Below are positions 9,459 to 16,634 of a stretch of 51,426 nucleotides of DNA, one piece after another. The notes under the pieces were generated by a model. That model worked only from the letters and a program-made list of their open reading frames with translations. It was not told the origin of the DNA and ran no database searches. The position numbers and the translations under genes were made by a program. Origin of the DNA: Alphaproteobacteria bacterium. GTDB lineage: Bacteria > Pseudomonadota > Alphaproteobacteria > Reyranellales > Reyranellaceae. The first letter of the stretch is position 1. Every line of letters starts with the position of its first letter. The DNA lies in contig VGCZ01000038.1 of assembly GCA_016869975.1 (NCBI GenBank), positions 1 to 51,426 of the forward strand. Reading direction: 5' to 3'.

Positions 9459-11075
9459 TTACATCCGTGCCACGCCAAAGGTCGTGGCCCTGAGCTTACG
9501 CACCATGGATTCGCGCGCGATGGACAAGGCGTAGGCGAGCACCCGGCGCGTGTCGCGCGGATCGATCAGGCCGTCGTCCCACAGATGCGCCGTTGAGAAC
9601 AGCGCTGTCGACTCGCGATCGAACTGATCGACGATGCCCTTGAACATCTTGTCGATCTGCGCGGTGGGCACCTCGGTGCCCTCGCGGATGTGTTTCTGCT
9701 CGGTGACGATCTTCATCACGGTGGCGGCCTGCTCGCCGCCCATCACGGCCGTGCGGCTGTTGGGCCAGCCGAAAATAAAGCGCGGATCGTAGGCGCGGCC
9801 GCACATGCCGTAATTGCCGGCGCCGAAGCTGCCGCCGATGACGATGGTGATTTGCGGCACCGAGGCGTTGGCGACGGCCTGGATCATCTTCGAGCCGTGC
9901 TTGACGATGCCGCCCTTCTCCGACTCGGTGCCCACCATGTAGCCGGTGGTGTTCTGCAGGTAGACGATCGGCGTGCCCGACTGGCAGCAGAGCTGGATGA
10001 ACTGCGCCGCCTTGGTTGCGCCCTTCACGGTGATTGGCCCGTTGTTGCCGATGAAGGCGACCGGCTCGCCCTCGATCTCGGCCCAGCCGCAGATCGTTTG
10101 CTGGTCGTAGAGCGCCTTGAACTCGAGGAAGTCAGAGCCATCGACGATGCGGGCGATGACTTCGCGCACGTCATAGGGCTGGCGATAGTCCGGCGGCACG
10201 ACACCGCAGAGTTCCTCGATATCGTAGAGCGGCTCGCGGAAGGTGCGCGCGCGCGGCGCCGGGATGTTGTCGTTCCAGTGCCACTTGCGCACAACCTCGC
10301 GCGCCAGGCGGATGCCGTCGGCGTCGTTCTCGGCCATCCATTCCGACACGCCGGAGATCGTGCTGTGCATCTCAGCGCCGCCGAGATCCTCGTCGGTGGC
10401 GATCTCGCCGGTGGCGGCCTTCAGGAGCGGCGGGCCGGCGAGGAAGACCTTGGCCTGGTTGCGCACCATGATGACGTAGTCGGAAAGGCCGGGCAGGTAG
10501 GCGCCGCCGGCGGTCGAGCTGCCGTGCACCACGGTGACCTGCGGGATGCCCATCGCCGACATGCGCGCCTGGTTGGCGAAGCCGCGGCCGCCGGGCACGA
10601 AGATCTCGGACTGATAGAGCAGGTTGGCGCCACCGGACTCCACGAGATTGATCACCGGCAGCTTGTTTTCCATGATGATCTGCTGCGTGCGCTGGCCCTT
10701 GCGCTGCCCGGCCGGGGCGATAGTGCCGCCCTTGACCGCGCTGTTGGTGGCCGAGATCACGCAGCGCACGCCTTCGACGTAGCCTATGCCGACGATGTTG
10801 CCGCCACCCGCGCCGGCGCCGTCCTTGTCGTCGTGCATGCGATAGCCAGCGAGGCTCATCAGCTCAAGATAGGGCGCACCGCGATCGAGCAACAACGCCA
10901 CGCGCTCGCGCGGCATCAGCTGCTTGCGTTGTTTGAAGCGCCCTCGTGCTTTCTCGGCCACGGCCTGCACGACCTTCTCGGCGGCGCGGAATTCCTCGAT
11001 GGCCGCGAGCATGCCCGCGCGATTGCGCTTGAACTCGTCGGAGCGGGGATCGATCTGGGACTCGATGACGGGCAT
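9459..11075 (-). CDS. atuC: Acyl-CoA carboxylase beta subunit, probable geranyl-CoA carboxylase
   Basis: A 538-residue carboxyltransferase. Features include the long N-terminal helix region, GIGYVEGVRCVISATNSAVKGGT, LVESGGANLLYQ, the GSSTAGGAYLPG oxyanion loop, FLAGPPLLKAATGE, and in the C domain QNTTGYMVG, GGSFGAGNYGMCGRAYDPRF and MGGEQAATVM. Methylcrotonyl-CoA carboxylase beta has Phe in an HFGRIF segment; the aligned segment here is PGGRGF, with Gly at residue 162. From memory, this Phe-to-Gly change opens the acyl pocket in geranyl-CoA carboxylase. The start region has a weak SD and lies just after a large inverted repeat. Confidence 0.85.
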   Translation of the reverse strand: MPVIESQIDPRSDEFKRNRAGMLAAIEEFRAAEKVVQAVAEKARGRFKQRKQLMPRERVALLLDRGAPYLELMSLAGYRMHDDKDGAGAGGGNIVGIGYVEGVRCVISATNSAVKGGTIAPAGQRKGQRTQQIIMENKLPVINLVESGGANLLYQSEIFVPGGRGFANQARMSAMGIPQVTVVHGSSTAGGAYLPGLSDYVIMVRNQAKVFLAGPPLLKAATGEIATDEDLGGAEMHSTISGVSEWMAENDADGIRLAREVVRKWHWNDNIPAPRARTFREPLYDIEELCGVVPPDYRQPYDVREVIARIVDGSDFLEFKALYDQQTICGWAEIEGEPVAFIGNNGPITVKGATKAAQFIQLCCQSGTPIVYLQNTTGYMVGTESEKGGIVKHGSKMIQAVANASVPQITIVIGGSFGAGNYGMCGRAYDPRFIFGWPNSRTAVMGGEQAATVMKIVTEQKHIREGTEVPTAQIDKMFKGIVDQFDRESTALFSTAHLWDDGLIDPRDTRRVLAYALSIARESMVRKLRATTFGVARM

Positions 11076-11096
11076 GGCTCAGCGACCGGTGCGTTG

Positions 11097-11170
11097 TGGG
11101 ACCGCCGGCGTCCCGCCGGCTTCTTGGGCCTTTGTTGGAGCGATGAGCCGGCGGGACACCGGCGGTCCCA
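11097..11170. repeat. 25-bp inverted repeat with 24-nt loop, REP-like
   Basis: The arm at 11097-11121 (starting TGGGACCGCCGG, ending CCCGCCGGCT) and the reverse complement of 11146-11170 agree at 24 of 25 positions; the single difference is C/T at the twelfth base. The loop is 11122-11145. It fills most of the 101-bp gap between atuB and atuC and starts 22 bp before the atuC ATG. The arms contain internal GCCGGC repeats. No T-run follows on either strand. The element looks like a dispersed palindromic repeat and should form a very stable RNA hairpin within the operon mRNA. Confidence 0.75.
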
Positions 11171-11176
11171 GGAGTC

Positions 11177-12040
11177 TCATCCGCCCAACACCTTCGGTAC
11201 CACGGTGCGATGGAAGCCGTTGAACGCCGTCGTGCCGCGGCCATCGGGCAGGGGGATGTTGCGCGTGCCCAACGGCACCCCGCCGTCGATACGGACGTTC
11301 AGGCCGGTGATGAAAGCCGCCGCCTCGCTCAGCAGGAAGCACACCGCGGCCGAGACCTCGCTCTCGGTGCCCAGCCGACGCACCGGCACATGGTTTTTCA
11401 GCAGTGGAATGTTGGCCTTGAATTCGCCCTCGTAGGTGTCCATGCCACTGGACGCGATCCAGCCCGGCGATACCGTGTTCACGCGCACGCCGGCGTAGCC
11501 CCATTCGAAGGCGAGCGTCATGGCCAGATTCTCGGTGCCGGAGCGCGCGGCGCCGGAATGCGCCATGGTCGGCATGCCGTTACGCATATCCGCCGCCATG
11601 AACACGATCGCGCCGCCATGGTCCTTCATCGACTGATTGAAGGCCTCGCGCGACACCAGGAAACCGCCAGTGAGGTTGTTGCGTACCACGGCGTCGAAGC
11701 CGCGTTGGCTGATCGCCGCGGCGTCGGCCGGGAACTGGCCGCCGGCGTTGTTGAACAGGCCGTCGATCCGGCCATTCTTCGCGACGATGGCGGCGATCGC
11801 GTCCTTGACCGGTTGTTCCTCGCGGATGTCAAAGGCGTACGTCTCGCACGAGCCGCCATCCTCTTCGATCTCCGCTTTCACCGCGGCGAGTTTCTCGGTC
11901 TTGCGCCCGGTGATCACGACATGGGCGCCCAGGGCGGCGATCTCGTGTGCCGCGCACCGGCCCAGTCCGCTGCCACCGCCGGTCACGACGATGGTCTGGC
12001 CCTCGAACAATCCCGGGCGCAGCACGGACCGATAGCGCAT
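11177..12040 (-). CDS. atuB: PECR-type short-chain dehydrogenase/enoyl-CoA reductase, AtuB-like
   Basis: A 287-residue Rossmann-fold enzyme with the NAD(P) motif VVTGGGSGLG and structural motif NNAGG. The usual YxxxK catalytic pair is replaced: the segment reads AHSGAARSG, as in the peroxisomal trans-2-enoyl-CoA reductase group. The C-terminal part (VSPGWIASSGM, VCFLLSEAAAFITGLNVRIDGG) also fits that group. It may reduce an enoyl- or dienoyl-CoA rather than oxidise an alcohol. ATG 12040 (MRYRSVLRPGLFEGQ) was chosen: SD GAGGAG precedes it, and the longer frame adds a low-complexity extension into the promoter. It is the first gene of the operon, under the 12124-12145 palindrome. Confidence 0.75.
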   Translation of the reverse strand: MRYRSVLRPGLFEGQTIVVTGGGSGLGRCAAHEIAALGAHVVITGRKTEKLAAVKAEIEEDGGSCETYAFDIREEQPVKDAIAAIVAKNGRIDGLFNNAGGQFPADAAAISQRGFDAVVRNNLTGGFLVSREAFNQSMKDHGGAIVFMAADMRNGMPTMAHSGAARSGTENLAMTLAFEWGYAGVRVNTVSPGWIASSGMDTYEGEFKANIPLLKNHVPVRRLGTESEVSAAVCFLLSEAAAFITGLNVRIDGGVPLGTRNIPLPDGRGTTAFNGFHRTVVPKVLGG

Positions 12041-12081
12041 GGCGTCTCCTCGCGATGGCGCCGACGTTACGGCGCGGCTTC

Positions 12082-12091
12082 TTACGCGTAA
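12082..12091. promoter_or_regulatory. 10-bp palindrome, possible second operator of the atu-type operon
   Basis: TTACGCGTAA is self-complementary and lies 41 bp before the SDR ATG. It resembles the core TTTACGTAAA of the larger palindrome, with centres 48 bp apart. Possibly an auxiliary site. Confidence 0.35.
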
Positions 12092-12123
12092 ATCGGCGTT
12101 CACGCGCGGCGGCGTCTTGGTAT

Positions 12124-12145
12124 TTGACGTTTACGTAAAGGTCAA
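12124..12145. promoter_or_regulatory. 22-bp near-perfect palindrome between divergent atu-type operon and SCP2 gene
   Basis: The outer half-sites are TTGAC and GTCAA and the core is TTTACGTAAA; 10 of 11 base pairs match (only 12129/12140 fails). It sits in the 177-bp divergent intergenic region, 83 bp from the SDR ATG and 72 bp from the SCP2 ATG. TTGAC occurs as a possible -35 on both strands, so a bound regulator could affect both genes. AtuR of Pseudomonas is a TetR-type repressor; no TetR gene is adjacent here. Confidence 0.6.
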
Positions 12146-12217
12146 TCACTCTGCGCGCCACCATTGCCGGCCCGCGAAACCTCGGGCACGGTCGAGACAG
12201 GGAACCGGGAGATCGCG

Positions 12218-12514
12218 ATGACGCTTCAGGAACTGACCGAGAAGATGAAGGCCGGCGCCGGCAGCAAGAGCGCTTTCGGCAACACGGTGAAGTTCGCCAC
12301 GCCGGAAGGCGCGATCTTCATCGACGGCAAGAGCACGCCGGTGGCCGTCAGCAACGACGACAATGCCGCCGACTGCACCATCAAGATGGCGTTGTCCGAC
12401 CTGGTCGACCTGGTCGGCGGCAAGCTCGACGGCATGTCCGCGTTCATGACCGGCAAGCTGAAGATCGAGGGCGACATGGGCGTCGCCATGAAGCTGCAGA
12501 GCATCCTGCGCTAG
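12218..12514 (+). CDS. SCP2 sterol-carrier domain protein
   Basis: A 98-residue single-domain protein. It begins MTLQELTEKMKAG and contains DNAADCTIKMALSDLVDLVGGKLDGMSAFMTGKLKIEGDM, the SCP2 signature. It binds lipids or acyl-CoAs in a hydrophobic tunnel and probably serves as a cytosolic carrier. ATG 12218 is preceded by CGGGAG; an in-frame start at 12164 would add an unrelated extension into the promoter region. It is divergent from the terpene-type operon with a shared palindrome between, consistent with co-regulated acyl-CoA or terpenoid handling. A strong terminator follows. Confidence 0.85.
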   Translation: MTLQELTEKMKAGAGSKSAFGNTVKFATPEGAIFIDGKSTPVAVSNDDNAADCTIKMALSDLVDLVGGKLDGMSAFMTGKLKIEGDMGVAMKLQSILR

Positions 12515-12535
12515 TCGACGGCGCATACGGACACG

Positions 12536-12565
12536 AAAGGCCGGCTCGCATGCCGGCCTTTTTTT
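12536..12565 (+). terminator. Rho-independent terminator after the SCP2 gene
   Basis: AAGGCCGGC (12537-12545) pairs with GCCGGCCTT (12552-12560) around a 6-nt loop and runs into seven T (12559-12565). On the other strand it lies 3 bp beyond the CGNR gene stop, and the A-run before the stem makes it potentially bidirectional. Confidence 0.85.
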
Positions 12566-12568
12566 CGG

Positions 12569-13183
12569 CTAGACCCCGGCGCTCTTCTTTCGTGCGTAGT
12601 GGCGGTGCGCCTTGGCGCGGTTGCCGCAGCTGCTCATGGTGCACCAGCGGCGCGTGCCGCCGCGGCTGTCGTCGAGGAACAGCCACTGGCACTTGTCGTT
12701 GGCGCAGCGGCGCACACGATCGAGCTTCCCGCTCATCATCAGGTCGCCAGCCGACCATAGCACTGAAGCGAGTAGCGCCGGCACGCTGGCCTGCATGCGC
12801 GGCAGGGTCCACGCCATACCGCGGTCGCTCGGTCGCAGCGACGTGCGGCCCGGCGCCTGCGCCAGCGCCTGATTGAGCGGCGCGAGCACCGTCGCGTCGG
12901 GCTGGCGCCCGCTCGCCACCTGGGCGAAGGCGTCGTGGATCGCCTCGCGAATCGCCACCGATTGACGCAGCGCCTGCTCGGCCTGCTTGGGGTGGGCGCG
13001 CCAATGCGCCGCCACTTCGGCCACCGCATCGGGCAGATGCGCCCTATTGGCCTCGCACCACGCGAGCAGATCCTCGGGCGCGTTGAGCGTTTCGGTCGAA
13101 GGATGGCTGCCGCGCCAGTACCGCGTGTTCACGAACTCCAGGCAGAGATCGGGTTTTGCCGCCGGGACCAGGGCTTCGCTCAT
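12569..13183 (-). CDS. ABATE/CGNR zinc-finger regulator
   Basis: A 204-residue protein. The N-terminal ABATE-type domain starts with LCLEFVNTRYWRG and DLLAWCEANR. The C-terminal zinc finger is RRCANDKCQWLFLDDS then RRWCTMSSCGNRAKAHRHYARK: two Cys pairs and the name-giving CGNR followed by a basic helix. Proteins of this family are proposed stress-responsive transcription regulators with largely unknown operators. ATG 13183 was used; a GTG at 13192 is also in frame. The gene is divergent from a VOC-domain gene; two copies of an inverted repeat in the shared promoter are the obvious candidate binding sites. Confidence 0.85.
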   Translation of the reverse strand: MSEALVPAAKPDLCLEFVNTRYWRGSHPSTETLNAPEDLLAWCEANRAHLPDAVAEVAAHWRAHPKQAEQALRQSVAIREAIHDAFAQVASGRQPDATVLAPLNQALAQAPGRTSLRPSDRGMAWTLPRMQASVPALLASVLWSAGDLMMSGKLDRVRRCANDKCQWLFLDDSRGGTRRWCTMSSCGNRAKAHRHYARKKSAGV

Positions 13184-13195
13184 GCCATCCACATA

Positions 13196-13215
13196 CTAAC
13201 CATCTATATGGTTGA
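13196..13215. promoter_or_regulatory. Operator-like inverted repeat 1 (CTAAC-N9-GGTT)
   Basis: CTAAC (13196-13200) and GGTT (13210-13213) are separated by 9 bases; the inner AACCAT/ATGGTT arms (13198-13203 and 13208-13213) are a perfect 6-bp inverted repeat. The site touches the first bases of the TTGACA -35 hexamer at 13212 and lies 13 bp from the CGNR ATG. Confidence 0.6.
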
Positions 13216-13240
13216 CAAGGAGGGCGCCGTAAAATACAAA
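13212..13240 (+). promoter_or_regulatory. Sigma70-type promoter of the VOC gene
   Basis: -35 TTGACA at 13212-13217 is a perfect consensus; after a 17-bp spacer comes TACAAA at 13235-13240 (4 of 6). Transcription would start near 13247, inside operator-like repeat 2, and 25 bp before the VOC ATG at 13272. Confidence 0.6.
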
Positions 13241-13241
13241 C

Positions 13242-13261
13242 CTAACTGTCAAGACGGTTAG
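13242..13261. promoter_or_regulatory. Operator-like inverted repeat 2 (CTAAC-N9-GGTT)
   Basis: CTAAC (13242-13246), 9 bases, GGTT (13256-13259); CCTAAC (13241-13246) also pairs with GTTAGG (13257-13262). It has the same layout and spacing as repeat 1, start to start 46 bp, and would cover the predicted transcription start. Confidence 0.6.
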
Positions 13262-13271
13262 GAGAGAACCG

Positions 13272-13649
13272 ATGCTGGACCACGTATCGATCGGGGTGAA
13301 GGACATCGCCCGCACCAAGAAGTTCTACGATTCGGTGATGAAGCCGCTGGGCTACAAGTGCCTGAGCGCCGGCGAGGGTTCGTTGGGCTACGGCAAGGAC
13401 AGCGTGGTGTTCTGGATCAGCGCCAGCGAGGCGCCGGTGCCAGCGGACATGCGCTCCGGCCTGCATTTCTGCTTCACGGCGCCAGACCGCAAGGCGGTCG
13501 ACGCCTTCCACGCCGCCGGCCTGAAGAATGGCGGTAAGGACAACGGCAAGCCGGGTGTGCGCGCCGATTACAGCCCGACCTACTACGCGAGCTTCGTCAT
13601 CGACCCTGATGGCTATCGGGTCGAGGCGTACTACGGCTCGGCGGTGTAG
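13272..13649 (+). CDS. VOC-superfamily (glyoxalase-like) protein
   Basis: A 125-residue single-domain protein. It starts MLDHVSIGVKDIARTKKFYDSVMKPLGYK, the classic first beta-alpha motif, with GLHFCFTAPDRKAVDAFH in the second half and IDPDGYRVEAYY at the end. His4 and the C-terminal Glu are at the usual metal-ligand positions. The family includes glyoxalase I, fosfomycin/bleomycin resistance proteins and extradiol dioxygenases; this short form cannot be assigned a substrate. SD GGAGAG at 13261 precedes ATG 13272. It is followed after 10 bp by an unknown gene, and likely controlled by the divergent CGNR protein. Confidence 0.85.
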   Translation: MLDHVSIGVKDIARTKKFYDSVMKPLGYKCLSAGEGSLGYGKDSVVFWISASEAPVPADMRSGLHFCFTAPDRKAVDAFHAAGLKNGGKDNGKPGVRADYSPTYYASFVIDPDGYRVEAYYGSAV

Positions 13650-13659
13650 CGAGGGCGCG

Positions 13660-14196
13660 ATGTCGGCGGCGATCAACCCGTTCCTCGACGCGCTCTCGGC
13701 GAGCGGGCCCGCGGCCGACCGCGCCGACAAGATGGCTTTGTACGGCTGGCTGGTCGGCTCGTGGGATCTCGAGGTCACGGAGTTCCCCGAGAACGGCCGG
13801 CCGTTCGCCCGTCCGGGCGAGTGGCATTTCGGCTGGGCGCTGGAGGGACGCGCGATCCAGGACGTCTGGATGGTGCCGTCGCGTCGCGCCGGCCGGCACG
13901 AGGACGCGGCCGCGCACAGTGAGCGCTATGGCTCGACGCTCAGGGTCTACGACCCGTCAATCGACGCTTGGCACATCCAGTGGACCGAGCCGGTTGGCCA
14001 AGTCTATCTCAGGCAGATCGGCCGCAAGGAAGGCGCGCGTATCGTGCAGACCGGCACGTCGTCCGACGGCCGCGGGATGCGTTGGAGCTTCAACGACATC
14101 ACGCCGGACTCCTTCGTCTGGCGCAGCGAGGTGTCAAACGATCGCGGCGAGACGTGGCGTGTGAACGTCGAGTTCAGCGCCCGTCGCGTCGCGTAG
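13660..14196 (+). CDS. Conserved protein of unknown function, possible lipocalin-like fold
   Basis: A 178-residue protein beginning MSAAINPFLDALSA. The central block (LYGWLVGSWDLEVTEFPENGRPF, GEWHFGWALEGRAIQDVWMVPSR, YGSTLRVYDPSIDAWHIQWTEP) looks like a beta-barrel of the type found in DUF1579-like or heme-binding lipocalin proteins: repeated strands with Trp-Asp motifs. There is no signal peptide. ATG 13660 lies 10 bp after the VOC gene, so the two are probably co-transcribed. Function is not recognised. Confidence 0.7.
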   Translation: MSAAINPFLDALSASGPAADRADKMALYGWLVGSWDLEVTEFPENGRPFARPGEWHFGWALEGRAIQDVWMVPSRRAGRHEDAAAHSERYGSTLRVYDPSIDAWHIQWTEPVGQVYLRQIGRKEGARIVQTGTSSDGRGMRWSFNDITPDSFVWRSEVSNDRGETWRVNVEFSARRVA

Positions 14197-14200
14197 GCGA

Positions 14201-15796
14201 TCAGAACCCGACGGCGGCGCCGTCGCGGCGGCTCTCGGAGGCGCCGAGATATGGACCGCCATCGGGGAAGCGCCAGATCATCTGGCTCGAGCCGAAATCG
14301 TTGCTCGGCCACTGGGTGCGCGTGACCTTGTGGCCGCGCGCCTCCAGTCCTTGCAGCGTCGCGTCGGGCATGTGCTCCTCGGTCCAGACGTTGCCGTCTT
14401 CGTGGATGCGCCAGCGCGGCGCGTCGATCGCGGCTTGCGGGTTCTGGCCGAAATCGACAATGCGCGAGAAGACCTGCATGTGGCCCTGAGGCTGCATACC
14501 GCCGCCCATCAGGCCGAAGGCCGCCACCGGCTTGCCGTCCTTGGTGATGAAGGCGGGGATGATGGTGTGGAAAGGCCGCTTGCCCGGCCCGACCATGTTG
14601 GGGTGTCCCTTCTCGAGCACGAAGCCCGAGGCGCGGTTCTGCAGCGCGATGCCGGTGCCCGGCACGACCACGCCCGAGCCGAAGCCCGAGTAGTTCGACT
14701 GGATCAGCGACACCATCATGCCGTTCTCGTCGGCGGCGCTGAGGTAGATCGTGCCACTGAGCTTGGGCACGCCGGGACCAAATTGCTGCGCTTTGCGCGG
14801 ATCGATCAGCTTGGCGCGCGACTTCAGATAACCTTTGTCGAGCAGTTGCGCCGGCGTGACCGTCATGTGCGCCGGATCGGACACGTATTTAAACAGATCG
14901 GCATGGGCGAGCTTCATCGCCTCGATACGCAGATGCGCGACGTCGGGCCCGTCAGCGTCGTGGCCGGCGAGATCGAAGTTTTCGAGGATGCCCAGCGCCA
15001 TGCAGGCGGCGATGCCCTGACCGTTGGGCGGGATTTCGTGCAAGGTCGTGCCATGATAGGTGAGACCGATGGGCTCGACCCAGTCGGCTTTGTGCGCGGC
15101 GAGGTCCGAGGCGCGCAAGGTGCCGCCGCACTCGACGGCCCACTTCTCCATCCTCTCGGCGAGCTCGCCGCGGTAGTACGCTTCGCCCCTGGTTTCCGCG
15201 ATCAGCTTCAAGGTCCGCGCCTGATCAGGGAACTTCCACAGCTCGCCTGGTTTGGGCGCACGGCCATTGGGCAGGAAGGCAGGCGCCCAGCCCGGTTGGT
15301 CCTTGAGGCGGGCGATCTGCCGGTCCCACTGGCGCGCCACCATGTAGGACACGCGATAACCGTCATGGGCGTAGCGGATCGCCGGCTCGAACAGATCGGC
15401 GAAGGGCAGCTTGCCGTACTTGGCGTGCAGGCCGGTCCACAGCGACACGCAGCCGGGCACGCTCACCGAATCCCAGCCGACATCGGGCATCTCGTCCCTG
15501 CCCTTGAAGCGGTCCGGCGTCATCAGCGCCGGCGCGCGGCCCGAAGCGTTCATGCCAACCAGCTTCTGGCCGTCCCACAGGATGCAGAAGGCGTCGGAGC
15601 CGATGCCGTTCATCGTCGGCTCGGTGATGGTCAGCGTGATCGCCGTGGCGATCGCGGCGTCGACAGCGTTGCCGCCCTTGGCCAGCATGCGCAGGCCCGC
15701 GGTGGCCGCGAGGTGCTGCGAGGTCGCCACGACATTGCCGGCGAAGACCGGGAGCTTCTTGGAGCTATAGGGAAAATCGTAGGAGAAAGACGGCAC
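14201..15796 (-). CDS. Gamma-glutamyltransferase-family Ntn hydrolase
   Basis: A 531-residue protein. The N-terminal part (VVATSQHLAATAGLRMLAKGGNAVDAAIATAITLTITEP, GIGSDAFCILWDG) is typical of the gamma-glutamyltranspeptidase family. The autocatalytic Thr is expected at residue 349 in LSGTIYLSAADENG, where the small subunit would begin; GLMGGGMQPQGHMQV matches the downstream glycine loop. No signal peptide is seen, which fits the cytosolic YwrD-like branch better than periplasmic GGT. It could act on glutathione, gamma-glutamyl compounds or, as in cephalosporin acylases, other amides. It is convergent with the preceding gene and ends 4 bp from it. Confidence 0.85.
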   Translation of the reverse strand: MPSFSYDFPYSSKKLPVFAGNVVATSQHLAATAGLRMLAKGGNAVDAAIATAITLTITEPTMNGIGSDAFCILWDGQKLVGMNASGRAPALMTPDRFKGRDEMPDVGWDSVSVPGCVSLWTGLHAKYGKLPFADLFEPAIRYAHDGYRVSYMVARQWDRQIARLKDQPGWAPAFLPNGRAPKPGELWKFPDQARTLKLIAETRGEAYYRGELAERMEKWAVECGGTLRASDLAAHKADWVEPIGLTYHGTTLHEIPPNGQGIAACMALGILENFDLAGHDADGPDVAHLRIEAMKLAHADLFKYVSDPAHMTVTPAQLLDKGYLKSRAKLIDPRKAQQFGPGVPKLSGTIYLSAADENGMMVSLIQSNYSGFGSGVVVPGTGIALQNRASGFVLEKGHPNMVGPGKRPFHTIIPAFITKDGKPVAAFGLMGGGMQPQGHMQVFSRIVDFGQNPQAAIDAPRWRIHEDGNVWTEEHMPDATLQGLEARGHKVTRTQWPSNDFGSSQMIWRFPDGGPYLGASESRRDGAAVGF

Positions 15797-15915
15797 GGAG
15801 CGACCTCTGGGAAACTAGGCGGGCGCACCCTAGCGCCCGTTTTCGCACGGTGAAAGAGCCGTGCTCGCATCGCAGCCCGTCTATACTGTCGCTGCTGCGG
15901 ACGCGGGAGGTGTCG

Positions 15916-16617
15916 GTGTCGGCTGAGATCATGTGGATCGTGGGTTGCGCCGTGGTCGGCGCGATCGGCCTGTGGCTGGTGCTGCGCGGCCGCCGCGCCG
16001 AGGTGGTCGGCGGCGACCAGAAACCTACGGTGCCGCGTCCGGCGACGGCGCCACGACCGACGACCACGACGCTCTCGCCGCTCGATCACCACGTGCGCAA
16101 GCTGGCTGCCGAAGGCAACAAGATCGAAGCGATCAAGGCGGTGCGTGATCACACCGGACTTGGCCTGAAGGAGGCCAAGGACTATGTCGAGGCGATCCCC
16201 CATGTCGCGCCGCTGGCGAATTTCGGCCACGGCGCGTCGGCCGCCCAGGACCTGAAGGACGAGGCGACAATGCGTGAGGCGGCCTGGCAGCTCGTGGCGC
16301 AGGGCCAGAAGATCGAGGCGATCAAGCTGATCCGCGAGAACACCGGCTGGGACCTCAAGCGCTCCAAGGAATACGCCGATGCGCTGGAGGGCACGCCGAC
16401 GCCGCAACCTACCGGCACGCAGGGGCTGTTCGTCGGCACCGATCTCAGTGAACTGGCCGATTCGCCGACGGTACGCCGTGCGATCGAGCACGCTTATCAG
16501 AAAGGCATGTCGACGCAGGACATCACGGCGATGATCGTGAAGCTCACCGGCAAAGGCGAGGCCGAGGTCTCGGCGTTTGTCCATCATATGAAGCCTAGCC
16601 AATCGCCGATTGTGTGA
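15916..16617 (+). CDS. Membrane-anchored protein with two L7/L12 C-terminal-like modules
   Basis: A 233-residue protein starting at GTG 15916, with SD GGGAGG at 15905-15910. Residues 6-23 form one membrane helix, then a Pro/Thr-rich linker. Residues about 56-93 (AAEGNKIEAIKAVRDHTGLGLKEAKDYVEA) closely resemble the C-terminal domain of ribosomal protein L7/L12, which contacts translation factors. Residues about 117-158 (QGQKIEAIKLIRENTGWDLKRSKEYADAL) are a second, diverged copy. A third helical region at 185-225 is unassigned. No ribosomal or translation gene is nearby. Function unknown; a membrane protein-protein adaptor is one possibility. Confidence 0.75.
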   Translation: MSAEIMWIVGCAVVGAIGLWLVLRGRRAEVVGGDQKPTVPRPATAPRPTTTTLSPLDHHVRKLAAEGNKIEAIKAVRDHTGLGLKEAKDYVEAIPHVAPLANFGHGASAAQDLKDEATMREAAWQLVAQGQKIEAIKLIRENTGWDLKRSKEYADALEGTPTPQPTGTQGLFVGTDLSELADSPTVRRAIEHAYQKGMSTQDITAMIVKLTGKGEAEVSAFVHHMKPSQSPIV

Positions 16618-16634
16618 GAGCAGGGGAGGGACGT

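Noticed and set aside
9690-11435. 581-codon plus-strand frame across the carboxylase beta gene
   Set aside because: Antisense shadow with Asp/His/Gly/Ala bias; it also crosses the inverted repeat.
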